From RGIG6353 sp045594565 (lineage in GTDB: Bacteria > Bacillota > Clostridia > Oscillospirales > SIG627), in NCBI GenBank assembly GCA_045594565.1, contig JAZNYT010000038.1:1-14559 (forward strand): a stretch of 14,559 nucleotides of DNA, written 5' to 3'. The notes below the pieces were generated by a model. The model was not told the origin of the DNA and searched no databases. It saw only the letters and a program-made list of their open reading frames with translations. Numbering within the stretch: the stretch's first letter is position 1; every line of letters starts with the position of its first letter. Below are positions 7,833-14,559 of the stretch, one piece after another. A program made the position numbers and the translations under genes.

Positions 7833-7837
7833 AATTT

Positions 7838-7844
7838 AAGGAGA
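7838..7844 (+). promoter_or_regulatory. Ribosome binding site of topA
   Basis: AAGGAGA lies in the 17-nt gap after the dprA stop, five bases before the ATG at 7850. It shows that topA has its own initiation site inside the operon. Confidence 0.8.
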
Positions 7845-7849
7845 AAGTA

Positions 7850-10093
7850 ATGGCAAATCTTGTAATTGTTGAGTCACCTACAAAAGCAGGCACAATTAAA
7901 GGCTACCTTGGTTCAAACTATAAGGTAGTAGCTTCAAAGGGACACATAAGAGACCTTCCCAAGAGTACTTTGGGTATCGACATTGAGGACGATTTCAAGG
8001 CGAAGTATATTAACATAAGAGGCAAGGCAGAGCTTATCAACGAGCTTAAAAAGGAAGCGAAGAATGCAAACAAAGTATACCTCGCAACCGACCCTGACCG
8101 CGAGGGAGAGGCTATTTCCTGGCATCTTGCAACGGTGCTGGGACTCGACGATAAAAAGGCATTCAGAGTTTATTTCAACGAGATTACGAAGAATGCCGTG
8201 AAGGAGGCAATACACAATCCCTCCGCTATCAACCCCGACCTTGTTGATGCACAGCAGGCAAGAAGACTTATAGACAGAATTGTGGGCTATAAGCTTTCTC
8301 CTCTCCTTTGGAAAAAGGTTAAAAACGGACTTTCCGCAGGACGAGTTCAGTCGGTAGCCACAAAGCTCGTGGTAGAGCGTGAAAACGAGATAAAGAACTT
8401 CGTGTCCACCGAATCCTGGACTGTTGACGGCATATTCAAGCCCGAAACAGGCAAGAAGTTCAAGCTGAGATTTTTCGGAGACAAGAATGGTAAGATAGAG
8501 CTTTTGAAGAAAGATGATGCTGATAAGGTGCTTGCAGGACTTGAGGGAGCCACGTCTTCTGTTACAAGCCTTAAAAAAGGCTCAAAGAAGCGTAACCCCG
8601 CGCCTCCATTTACTACCTCTCAGCTTCAGCAGGAGGCTAACCGTAAGCTCAATTTCCAGTCCAAGAAGACTATGAGTGTAGCACAGGAGCTTTACGAAGG
8701 TATACACCTCGGAAAGCTTGGCGACCACGGTCTTATTACCTACATGCGTACCGACTCCGTAAGAATATCAAAGGAGGCGGCAGATGCGGCGGAGAGCTTT
8801 ATTAAGGCAAATTACGGAGATAAATACTATCCCAAAACACGTCGTGTATTCAAGACGAAGGGAAATGCGCAGGACGCTCACGAAGCAATCCGTCCCTCTG
8901 ACGTTAATATTACGCCCGATATGGCAAAGCCTTACCTTACAAACGACCAGTATAAGCTTTACAGACTTATATGGTGCCGTTTCGTTGCAAGCCAGATGGA
9001 AACTGCCCTTTACGATACGGTAAGCGTCGAGGTTACCACCACAAGCCTCAAGGCAGAATATATCTTCAAGGGCAAGGGCGAAACAAGAAAGTTTGACGGC
9101 TTTATGGCTCTTTACAACGTTACTCCAGACGAGGAGGACGAGGAGGAGGAAAACGTAACTCTTCCCTCACTCAAAGAGGGAGAGGCACTTACGATGCTTG
9201 AGGTAGTGCCGAAGCAGAACTTCTCACAGCCTCCCTTCAGATATACCGAAGCAACTCTTATCAAGGTGCTCGAAGAAAAGGGCATCGGACGTCCCAGCAC
9301 CTACACACCTACAATAACGACTATTCTTGCAAGAGGATATATAGAGAGAATGGGCAAATTCTTCCGCCCCACAGAGCTTGGCGAGGTAATTACCGAGATA
9401 ATGGATAAATATTTCTCCACCATTGTTGATTACCGTTTCACCGCAGGACTCGAAGAAAAGCTTGACCGAGTGGCAGAAGGAGGCCTTGAATACAAAAAGG
9501 TACTCCACGAATTTTATGATGAATTTGCTTCTCTTCTCGACAAGGCAGAGATAAGTGCCGAAAAGGTAGAGGTTAAGGAACCCGTTGAAGAGCTTGATAT
9601 CGTATGCGAGAAGTGCGGTGCTAAGATGGTAGTGAAGAAGGGCAGATTCGGACGCTTTGCAGCTTGCCCCAACTATCCTGAATGTAAGAACACAAAGCAG
9701 CTCGACCAGTCGGGCAATATAGTAGAGAAGAAGCCCGACGTTGTTGCAGAGGGAATGGTATGTCCCGAATGTGGCGGAAAGGTGCTTCTCAAAAAAGGCA
9801 GATACGGCGAATTTTATGCGTGTGAAAAGTATCCCACCTGCCGTTACACTAAGCAGATTGCAAAGGAAGTGGGGGTAAAGTGCCCTAAGTGCGGAGGAAA
9901 CGTTATCACTAAGAGAGCAGGTAAAAAGGTGTTCTACGGATGTGACAACTACCCGAAGTGCGACTTTTCCGCATGGTATATGCCCACGGGAGAAAAGTGT
10001 GCTCACTGTGATGAAGGATATATGGTAAGAAAGAAGGCAGATGAAGCACCCGTTTGCTCAAACAAAAACTGCCCCTCGAAAAAGAAGAGCTGA
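7850..10093 (+). CDS. topA: DNA topoisomerase I (type IA)
   Basis: TopA relaxes negatively supercoiled DNA by passing a strand through a transient single-strand break. The 747 residues begin with the Toprim domain: VESPTKA (7-13) with E8, and DPDREGE (81-87) binding Mg2+. The active-site tyrosine is Y298 in GLITYMRTDSVRIS; SAGRVQSVATKLV (162-174) and IGRPSTYTPTI (479-489) are further type IA motifs. An acidic run (DEEDEEEE, 427-434) lies in a loop. The C-terminus carries three regular C4 zinc ribbons (C586-C612, C638-C664, C678-C704) and a fourth, less regular cysteine set (C717, C720, C736, C741), then a basic tail. All catalytic residues seem intact. The trmFO ATG follows the topA stop after two bases. 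Confidence 0.98.
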   Translation: MANLVIVESPTKAGTIKGYLGSNYKVVASKGHIRDLPKSTLGIDIEDDFKAKYINIRGKAELINELKKEAKNANKVYLATDPDREGEAISWHLATVLGLDDKKAFRVYFNEITKNAVKEAIHNPSAINPDLVDAQQARRLIDRIVGYKLSPLLWKKVKNGLSAGRVQSVATKLVVERENEIKNFVSTESWTVDGIFKPETGKKFKLRFFGDKNGKIELLKKDDADKVLAGLEGATSSVTSLKKGSKKRNPAPPFTTSQLQQEANRKLNFQSKKTMSVAQELYEGIHLGKLGDHGLITYMRTDSVRISKEAADAAESFIKANYGDKYYPKTRRVFKTKGNAQDAHEAIRPSDVNITPDMAKPYLTNDQYKLYRLIWCRFVASQMETALYDTVSVEVTTTSLKAEYIFKGKGETRKFDGFMALYNVTPDEEDEEEENVTLPSLKEGEALTMLEVVPKQNFSQPPFRYTEATLIKVLEEKGIGRPSTYTPTITTILARGYIERMGKFFRPTELGEVITEIMDKYFSTIVDYRFTAGLEEKLDRVAEGGLEYKKVLHEFYDEFASLLDKAEISAEKVEVKEPVEELDIVCEKCGAKMVVKKGRFGRFAACPNYPECKNTKQLDQSGNIVEKKPDVVAEGMVCPECGGKVLLKKGRYGEFYACEKYPTCRYTKQIAKEVGVKCPKCGGNVITKRAGKKVFYGCDNYPKCDFSAWYMPTGEKCAHCDEGYMVRKKADEAPVCSNKNCPSKKKS

Positions 10094-10095
10094 AT

Positions 10096-11412
10096 ATGAA
10101 AACAGTAGATATAATAGGCGCAGGTCTTGCGGGCGTTGAGGCGGCATGGCGCGTGGCAAATATGGGAGTGAAGGTAAGGCTTTTTGAAATGAAGCCTACA
10201 CGATTCTCTCCTGCCCATCATTCACCCTTTATGGCAGAGCTTGTATGCTCTAACTCCCTTCGCTCCGACTCCCTTGAAAATGCAGTTGGAATACTTAAAG
10301 CCGAAATGGCAGAGCTAAGGAGCATCGTTATGGAGTCGGCAATGGCAAACAGAGTGCCTGCAGGTGCTTGTCTTGCAGTTGACAGAGTTGGCTTTGCAAG
10401 ATATATTACAGAAAAAATAACCTCTCATCCGAATATTGAGGTTATTTCCGAGGAAAGATTTGATTTTGATTTTGACAATATAACAGTTGTGGCAACAGGA
10501 CCCCTTACCGACGGGAAAATGGCAGATTTTATAAAGAGCCGTGTATGTGACGATGCACTTTCATTTTTCGATGCGGCGGCACCTATCGTTGAAAAGGATT
10601 CGATAGACTTTTCTTCAGCCTTCATTGCTTCCCGTTGGGGAAAAGGTGAGGCGGCATACATAAATTGCCCTATGACCCGTGAGGAATACGACGTATTTTA
10701 CCGTGAGCTTGTAAGCGCTAAAACCGCTGAGCTTCACACCTTCGATACCGACCTTCGCGTTTTCGAGGGGTGTATGCCCGTTGAGGTAATGGCGGAAAGA
10801 GGCTATGAAACCCTTCTTTTCGGGCCTATGAAGCCTGTGGGACTCATCGACCCCAAGACAGGGAAAGAGGCTTTTGCAACTGTGCAATTAAGGCAGGATA
10901 ACTCTGAGGGCACAATGTATAACATCGTAGGCTTCCAGACACACCTGACTTTCCCCGAGCAAAAGAGAGTTTTCGGACTTATTCCCGCCCTTAAAAACGC
11001 AAACTTTTTAAGATACGGCGTAATGCACCGAAACACCTTTATAAATTCACCGAAGCTCCTCACACCCTTCTACTCTATGAGAGAGAGGGAGAACGTATTT
11101 TTCGCAGGACAGATGACGGGAGTTGAGGGCTATCTTGAATCAGCCTCCTCAGGACTTGTGGCAGGACTTAACGCCGCAAGACTTGCGCTTGATGAAAAAG
11201 AGATAGATTTTGGAAAAGACACCGCAATCGGCGCTCTTGCAAACTACGTTTCAAACCCCTCGGTCACCTCATTCCAGCCTATGAACGTAAATTTCGGAAT
11301 AATTGCCCCTCTTGACAAAAAGGTGAAAGGTGGTAAAAAGGCGAGAAACGGTGCAATCGGCGAGAGATGTATAAACAGAATAAAAGAAATAAAGGAGGAA
11401 TACTCCCTGTGA
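10096..11412 (+). CDS. trmFO: Folate-dependent tRNA (uracil-54-C5)-methyltransferase TrmFO
   Basis: TrmFO uses methylenetetrahydrofolate and FAD to form 5-methyluridine at position 54 in the T loop of tRNA; it is the usual route in Firmicutes, in place of the SAM-dependent TrmA. The ATG at 10096 gives 438 residues, typical for the family. The N-terminus is the dinucleotide fold VDIIGAGLAGVEAAW (GxGxxG at 8-13), then CSNSLRSD with C51, EGCMPVE with C226, and the FAD-contacting GQMTGVEGYLESASSG (338-353). C51 and C226 match the two functional cysteines known for B. subtilis TrmFO (C53 and C226). The gene begins two bases after topA, with only a weak purine-rich site (AGAAGAG), so initiation may depend on coupling. 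Its stop overlaps the plsX GTG start. Confidence 0.97.
   Translation: MKTVDIIGAGLAGVEAAWRVANMGVKVRLFEMKPTRFSPAHHSPFMAELVCSNSLRSDSLENAVGILKAEMAELRSIVMESAMANRVPAGACLAVDRVGFARYITEKITSHPNIEVISEERFDFDFDNITVVATGPLTDGKMADFIKSRVCDDALSFFDAAAPIVEKDSIDFSSAFIASRWGKGEAAYINCPMTREEYDVFYRELVSAKTAELHTFDTDLRVFEGCMPVEVMAERGYETLLFGPMKPVGLIDPKTGKEAFATVQLRQDNSEGTMYNIVGFQTHLTFPEQKRVFGLIPALKNANFLRYGVMHRNTFINSPKLLTPFYSMRERENVFFAGQMTGVEGYLESASSGLVAGLNAARLALDEKEIDFGKDTAIGALANYVSNPSVTSFQPMNVNFGIIAPLDKKVKGGKKARNGAIGERCINRIKEIKEEYSL
11391..11398 (+). promoter_or_regulatory. Ribosome binding site that fixes the plsX GTG start
   Basis: AAAGGAGG within the end of trmFO lies 10 bases before a GTG at 11409, which itself overlaps the trmFO stop as GTGA. 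The conserved PlsX N-terminus (MRLIIDTMSGD) begins exactly at this GTG, so it is preferred over the ATG farther upstream. Confidence 0.85.
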
Positions 11413-12443
11413 GACTTATTATTGATACAATGAGCGGAGACGCCGCAGCAATAGAGGCTGTCAAGGGTGCTGTCAAGGCAAAGCGTGAGCTTGGAGTTGA
11501 CGTAACTCTTGTAGGACAGGAAAAGGTAATAAGAGAAGCACTCGATGCTCTTCACGAGAGTGAGAGCGAAAGCCTTAAGGTTGTACACGCTGAAAGTGTT
11601 GTAACCATGGAGGACGATTATCTTGTGGTTATAAAATCCAAAAAGGATTCTTCTATGAGTGTGGGACTTACCCTTCTCAAAAACGGAGAGGGAGATGCCT
11701 TTATTTCAAGCGGAAATACAGGTGCACTCGTTGCAGGTGCAAGTCTTATTGTCAGACGAATGAAGGGCATAAAGGCGGCGGCAATCGGTGCGGTTGTTCC
11801 TCTGGGCAAGCCTATGCTTCTCATTGACGCCGGTGCAAACGTAGCTCCCTCCGCCGACTCTATGAAGCAATTTGCGGTTATGGGCTCAATTTATATGCAA
11901 AATATGTTTGAGATAGAAAATCCTCGTGTTGCTCTTATAAACAACGGCACAGAGGAAACCAAGGGCAATGACCTTGCCCGTGAAACCTACGCTCTCCTCA
12001 GAGATACAAAGGATATAAACTTCGTTGGAAATATCGAAGGCAGAGATATCGTAAACTCCGTTTGCGATGTGCTTGTGGCAGACGGCTATACGGGAAATAT
12101 AATCCTCAAGCTTGTTGAAGGCTTTGGCAAGTTTATGTCAAAGACGCTGAAATCGATGTTTAAGAAGAACTTTTTAACGCTCATCGGTGCACTTTTCCTG
12201 AAAGGTGAGGCAATGAAGCTTAAAAAGTCCATGGACTACACAGAATACGGCGGAGCGCCACTGCTCGGAGTGGGGGCACCGGTTATAAAGGCGCACGGAA
12301 ATTCGGGTGAGAAGGGTATATTCTCCGCTTGCCGACAGGCAAAGATTTTCGTTGAAACAGAAATAATAAAAGAAATCGAAGAGGCGGCATTAAAGATGCG
12401 TGAAGAAAGAAAAGCCTCGGGTGAGAAGGAAAATGAACAGTAA
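11409..12443 (+). CDS. plsX: Phosphate acyltransferase PlsX
   Basis: PlsX converts acyl-ACP to acyl-phosphate, the donor used by PlsY to start phospholipid synthesis, and acts at the inner face of the membrane. With the GTG start the product has 344 residues. Family motifs are clear: ISSGNTGALVAG, LIDAGANVAPSA, LINNGTEETKGNDL, FVGNIEGRDI, VADGYTGNIILKLVEG, YGGAPLLGV and KAHGNSGEKGI. The N-terminal consensus DAMGGDxAP reads DTMSGDAAA here, a mild departure. A charged tail ends the protein. In many Firmicutes acpP follows plsX, but here rnc starts inside the last 11 bases of plsX and no acyl-carrier gene is present. The partners plsY and fab genes are outside the window. Confidence 0.96.
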   Translation: MRLIIDTMSGDAAAIEAVKGAVKAKRELGVDVTLVGQEKVIREALDALHESESESLKVVHAESVVTMEDDYLVVIKSKKDSSMSVGLTLLKNGEGDAFISSGNTGALVAGASLIVRRMKGIKAAAIGAVVPLGKPMLLIDAGANVAPSADSMKQFAVMGSIYMQNMFEIENPRVALINNGTEETKGNDLARETYALLRDTKDINFVGNIEGRDIVNSVCDVLVADGYTGNIILKLVEGFGKFMSKTLKSMFKKNFLTLIGALFLKGEAMKLKKSMDYTEYGGAPLLGVGAPVIKAHGNSGEKGIFSACRQAKIFVETEIIKEIEEAALKMREERKASGEKENEQ

Positions 12444-13182
12444 AGAGCTTTATACAGATGAATTTATTAAAAAAGCCCGAGAGCTTGAAGATATTATCGG
12501 GCATAAATATAAGAATATAGAGTATCTTCTCACAGCACTTTCCCACTCCTCCTTCGCCAACGAGAAAAAAGCAAAAAAGCTTTTAGTGGAGTGTAACGAG
12601 AGGCTCGAATTCCTCGGTGATTCGGTACTTTCCATTGTGGTTTCTTCTTATATTTTCTCATCTCTTTCATCGCTTCCCGAAGGAGAGCTTACCAAGATAC
12701 GCGCCTATGCGGTTTGCGAGGATGCGCTCTTTGCCTATGCAAAAAAAATAGGACTTGGCGAATACCTTGCTCTCGGAAAGGGTGAGGAGAAAACCGACGG
12801 ACGCCACAGAAAGTCGATACTTGCAGATGCAACCGAGGCAATTATCGCATCGGTCTACCTTGATAGCTTATCAAATCTCGATGCGGTGCGCGATTTCGTA
12901 ATGGAGATAGCCCACCCCAGGATAGAAGAGATGCTTTCAACTCTTAAAAAAGGTGGCTCGAAAAATTATAAAGGCTCACTCCAGCAGCTTGTTCAAAATT
13001 CAAAGGGTGATATTCTCGAATATGAGGAGATTTCCGCAAGCGGTCCCGACCACGCCAAGACATTTAAAATAAGAGTAAAGCTCAACTCCAATGAAATAGG
13101 TGTAGGAGAAGGTCGCACCAAGCAAGAGGCAGAGCAGGCGGCGGCAAGAGAGGCTCTTATACTTTTTGGAGAAAAGGTTTGA
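12433..13182 (+). CDS. rnc: Ribonuclease III
   Basis: RNase III cleaves double-stranded RNA, including rRNA precursors and structured mRNAs. The chosen ATG at 12433 overlaps the plsX end by 11 bp, follows AGAAGGA, and gives 249 residues. The catalytic domain has ALSHSSFANE (35-44), the signature NERLEFLGDSVL (55-66, E59 and D63) and the second metal-binding set ADATEAI (131-137, D132 and E135). The dsRNA-binding domain spans about 178-246, from KNYKGSLQQLVQ to GEGRTKQEAEQAAAREAL. All catalytic acidic residues are in place. It is the last gene of the operon; I see no terminator behind it, and its TGA stop lies inside the -35 box of the next promoter. smc and ftsY, its usual downstream partners, are not next to it. 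Confidence 0.97.
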   Translation: MNSKELYTDEFIKKARELEDIIGHKYKNIEYLLTALSHSSFANEKKAKKLLVECNERLEFLGDSVLSIVVSSYIFSSLSSLPEGELTKIRAYAVCEDALFAYAKKIGLGEYLALGKGEEKTDGRHRKSILADATEAIIASVYLDSLSNLDAVRDFVMEIAHPRIEEMLSTLKKGGSKNYKGSLQQLVQNSKGDILEYEEISASGPDHAKTFKIRVKLNSNEIGVGEGRTKQEAEQAAAREALILFGEKV

Positions 13183-13207
13183 CATTTTCAAAAATATAGG
13201 TTACAAT
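13179..13207 (+). promoter_or_regulatory. Sigma-A promoter of the secreted-protein gene
   Basis: A perfect -35 box TTGACA (13179-13184) is followed after exactly 17 bp by TACAAT (13202-13207). The rnc stop TGA (13180-13182) lies inside the -35 box. The start point would be near 13214, with a leader of about 38 nt that holds AAAGGA (13239-13244), seven bases before the ATG. This gives the last plus-strand gene expression independent of the operon. Confidence 0.85.
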
Positions 13208-13251
13208 ATTAAAGACGGCAAACAAACCCCTGATTTCGAAAGGATAAAGAT

Positions 13252-14268
13252 ATGAAAAAAAGATTTTTTTCGATAATTGCATTAGTTCTGACACTTTCTC
13301 TTGTGTCTGTATTGGGCATAAATATAGCGGCGGCGGTTATTGAAACTCCCATAATCCCCGTGCTTCCCACCGTTAGCACCGAGGTAAGACTTACCTCCGA
13401 TGCCGAAGAAACCGTTCACGGCGGAACAACGGTAAGCTTTATAACCGAAGTAAATGAAGTCCCCAAGAAGGGTATATCTTCCGTAGAACTTGTTTACTCC
13501 TTTTCCGATAGCCTTGAATTCAACGGCAATATTACCACGTCAGGCATTCCTTCGGGCTGGGAAATATCGGAATATGAAATAAAGAATAATAAGCTTATCT
13601 TTGACGTAACCGACGTAACAGGTGAGAATGCAGTCAAGAGATCCTTTGCTGTAAGATTTTCCTTCGACGTATCAACAACACCTTCTTCTGACCTCTACGT
13701 AGAGCTTTATTCGGTTGATCTTAAGGATGCAGATGGCAAAGCTCTTTATGACGTAGAAGTATTTCCCGACAGAGTTGAGTTCGAAGCCGATTCCGTGGTA
13801 CCTCTTTTTGAGCACATTGGTGCATCACTCAGAATCAATAACACTCCCGCACTCAGATTCGGTATGAGAGTTGAAAGAGATGAAGCATACAAGGCGGCAA
13901 TGGGTGACAAGAAGTATAGCTATTCCGATGACGATACTCTTAAATTCGGTATGCTTTATATTGAAGAAAATGCGCTTGTAGGAGATCTTGTCGCAGGTAA
14001 AAAGGGCGTACACACAGAAATCTTCAAGGAAGCTTATTCAGATAATGCGAACGAAATAGTATTTACATACACCGTTGAAAACTTCCTTGGAAATGCCACG
14101 AATTTCGTAACACGCCCCTTTGTGATATACGAGGGCGATGACGGAGAACCTATTTACTTCTACGGTGAGGCAAAGGTGAGAAGTGCTTCACAGGTAGCCG
14201 AGGCAGAGCTTGAGAGCACAACTGATGCAAACAAGAAGAAGCTCCTCAATAAGTTCATAGTTAAATAA
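13252..14268 (+). CDS. Secreted two-domain protein of unknown function
   Basis: The 338-residue product starts with a classic signal peptide: MKKR, a hydrophobic core of about 5-25, and a likely cleavage after AAA (26-28). Residues about 42-178 read as a beta-rich domain (VHGGTTVSFITEVNEVPKKG, then VELVYSFSDSLEF) resembling cohesin-like or carbohydrate-binding beta-sandwich modules; this is a pattern impression, not a match. Residues about 187-315 form a second module: IGASLRINNTPALRFGMRV, FGMLYIEENAL, NFVTRPFVIY and a segment ending VRSASQVAE. From memory it resembles a domain found in extracellular proteins of gut Clostridia (GA.IR....GIRF... pattern). There is no LPXTG, transmembrane tail, SLH or obvious dockerin, so it is probably released or held non-covalently. 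It has its own promoter and terminator. Function unknown. Confidence 0.88.
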   Translation: MKKRFFSIIALVLTLSLVSVLGINIAAAVIETPIIPVLPTVSTEVRLTSDAEETVHGGTTVSFITEVNEVPKKGISSVELVYSFSDSLEFNGNITTSGIPSGWEISEYEIKNNKLIFDVTDVTGENAVKRSFAVRFSFDVSTTPSSDLYVELYSVDLKDADGKALYDVEVFPDRVEFEADSVVPLFEHIGASLRINNTPALRFGMRVERDEAYKAAMGDKKYSYSDDDTLKFGMLYIEENALVGDLVAGKKGVHTEIFKEAYSDNANEIVFTYTVENFLGNATNFVTRPFVIYEGDDGEPIYFYGEAKVRSASQVAEAELESTTDANKKKLLNKFIVK

Positions 14269-14274
14269 AAATAA

Positions 14275-14304
14275 GGGTTGTGAGAAATCACAACCCGTTT
14301 TTTT
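14275..14304 (+). terminator. Intrinsic terminator after the secreted-protein gene
   Basis: A perfect 9-bp stem GGGTTGTGA (14275-14283) / TCACAACCC (14288-14296) with a GAAA tetraloop is followed, after one G, by seven T (14298-14304). It begins six bases after the TAA at 14268. It is the only strong terminator downstream of 5061, so operon read-through past rnc would also end here. Confidence 0.93.
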
Positions 14305-14327
14305 GAGATAATAAATAATATCGGAAC

Positions 14328-14359
14328 AAATATGGCAAGGCTTTCGCCGTGCCATATTT
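14328..14359. terminator. Second hairpin, possible terminator of the convergent gene
   Basis: A 10-bp perfect stem AAATATGGCA (14328-14337) / TGCCATATTT (14350-14359) continues past one A-G mismatch into GGC/GCC around a TTTC loop. On the plus strand TTTGTT-rich sequence follows; on the minus strand the lower stem ends in ATATTTGTT. The element could stop minus-strand transcription from the gene at the right edge, could act in both directions, or could back up the terminator at 14275. The outer stem is AT-rich and the T runs are short, so this is only plausible. Confidence 0.5.
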
Positions 14360-14467
14360 TGTTATTACATAGGACATTGCATCTGGGTTTCATGTAACAA
14401 ATAAAGTCTACCTATAAAAATCGTGAGCGTAGGCGTACATATAAATCGGTTGCCGAAGGTGACTTTT
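14360..14467. other. Intergenic spacer between convergent genes
   Basis: Apart from a loose inverted repeat (TTGTTATTACAT at 14359-14370 against ATGTAACAA at 14392-14400) and a weak 6-bp hairpin with two wobble pairs before six T (14449-14469), I see nothing specific. No coding frame of convincing quality crosses it. Confidence 0.45.
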
Positions 14468-14559
14468 TTATTTAACTTCTTTACCCGTAAATCCGAATGT
14501 AAGTCTTGCTCTTGCAGTACCGCGGTTAAGCGCACGTGCTGTAAGGGTAGCCTTGAACT
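14468..14559 (-). CDS. C-terminal end of a convergent gene, truncated by the window edge
   Basis: On the minus strand one frame is open from the window edge to a TAA at 14468-14470, giving 29 residues: FKATLTARALNRGTARARLT (first 20), then FGFTGKEVK. The alternation of small, beta-prone and basic residues suggests a beta-strand ending, but the product is not identifiable. The call rests on the open frame, the opposite orientation and the hairpin at 14328-14359 downstream of it. A short open frame could also be chance, so confidence is limited. Confidence 0.4.
   Translation of the reverse strand, partial: FKATLTARALNRGTARARLTFGFTGKEVK

Noticed and set aside
9224..10006. A 260-codon open frame on the minus strand inside topA
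   Set aside because: It is antisense to the conserved TopA C-terminal part including the zinc ribbons, has no ribosome binding site I can see, and its translation shows no recognisable family.
14449..14469. Hairpin GTTGCC-GAA-GGTGAC followed by six T
   Set aside because: The stem has only six pairs, two of them wobble, and no known transcript needs it because a strong terminator lies at 14275-14304.
1..14559. Defence island, phage, CRISPR or biosynthetic cluster
   Set aside because: All long genes are recognised housekeeping families apart from one secreted and one small protein; no nuclease-helicase sets, repeat-spacer arrays, recombinases or synthase modules are present.

Overview
The window looks like an ordinary chromosomal segment from a Gram-positive bacterium of class Clostridia, possibly an uncultured gut relative of Oscillospirales or Christensenellales. 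The basis is AGGAGG-type ribosome binding sites, sigma-A-like promoters, the dprA-topA-trmFO order typical of Firmicutes, a short FtsY without an acidic A domain, and moderate GC content judged by eye. Assignment below class is inference. I see no rRNA, tRNA, CRISPR array, transposase, integrase or phage gene.

Left part (1-4978, minus strand): reading leftwards from 4978 there is a small 86-residue protein with one C-terminal membrane segment, then smc and ftsY. The smc stop codon directly abuts the ftsY start. A good promoter lies between the small gene and smc. Downstream of ftsY, positions 1-160 hold no gene, but they contain a 7-bp tandem repeat and spaced CTTACCT direct repeats.

Middle part (5061-13182, plus strand): one compact seven-gene operon begins at a strong promoter (TTGACA, 17 bp, TATTAT). 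It reads: YhcC/YtqA-type radical SAM protein, SpoU-type RNA 2'-O-methyltransferase, dprA, topA, trmFO, plsX, rnc. Four junctions overlap and the other two gaps are 2 and 17 nt, so translational coupling is likely. The operon joins RNA modification and processing (radical SAM, SpoU, TrmFO, RNase III), DNA topology and uptake (TopA, DprA) and phospholipid synthesis (PlsX).

Right part (13179-14559): a separate strong promoter, whose -35 box contains the rnc stop codon, drives a secreted two-domain protein of unknown function. An excellent intrinsic terminator follows, then a second hairpin, and finally the last 29 codons of a convergent minus-strand gene cut by the window edge.

The most notable points are modest. 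The usual plsX-acpP-rnc-smc-ftsY cluster is broken here: no acpP lies between plsX and rnc, and smc-ftsY sits about 8 kb away on the opposite strand. DprA departs from family consensus in its Rossmann-fold motifs. The secreted protein and the small membrane protein have no function I can assign. I find no convincing evidence of a novel multi-gene system.
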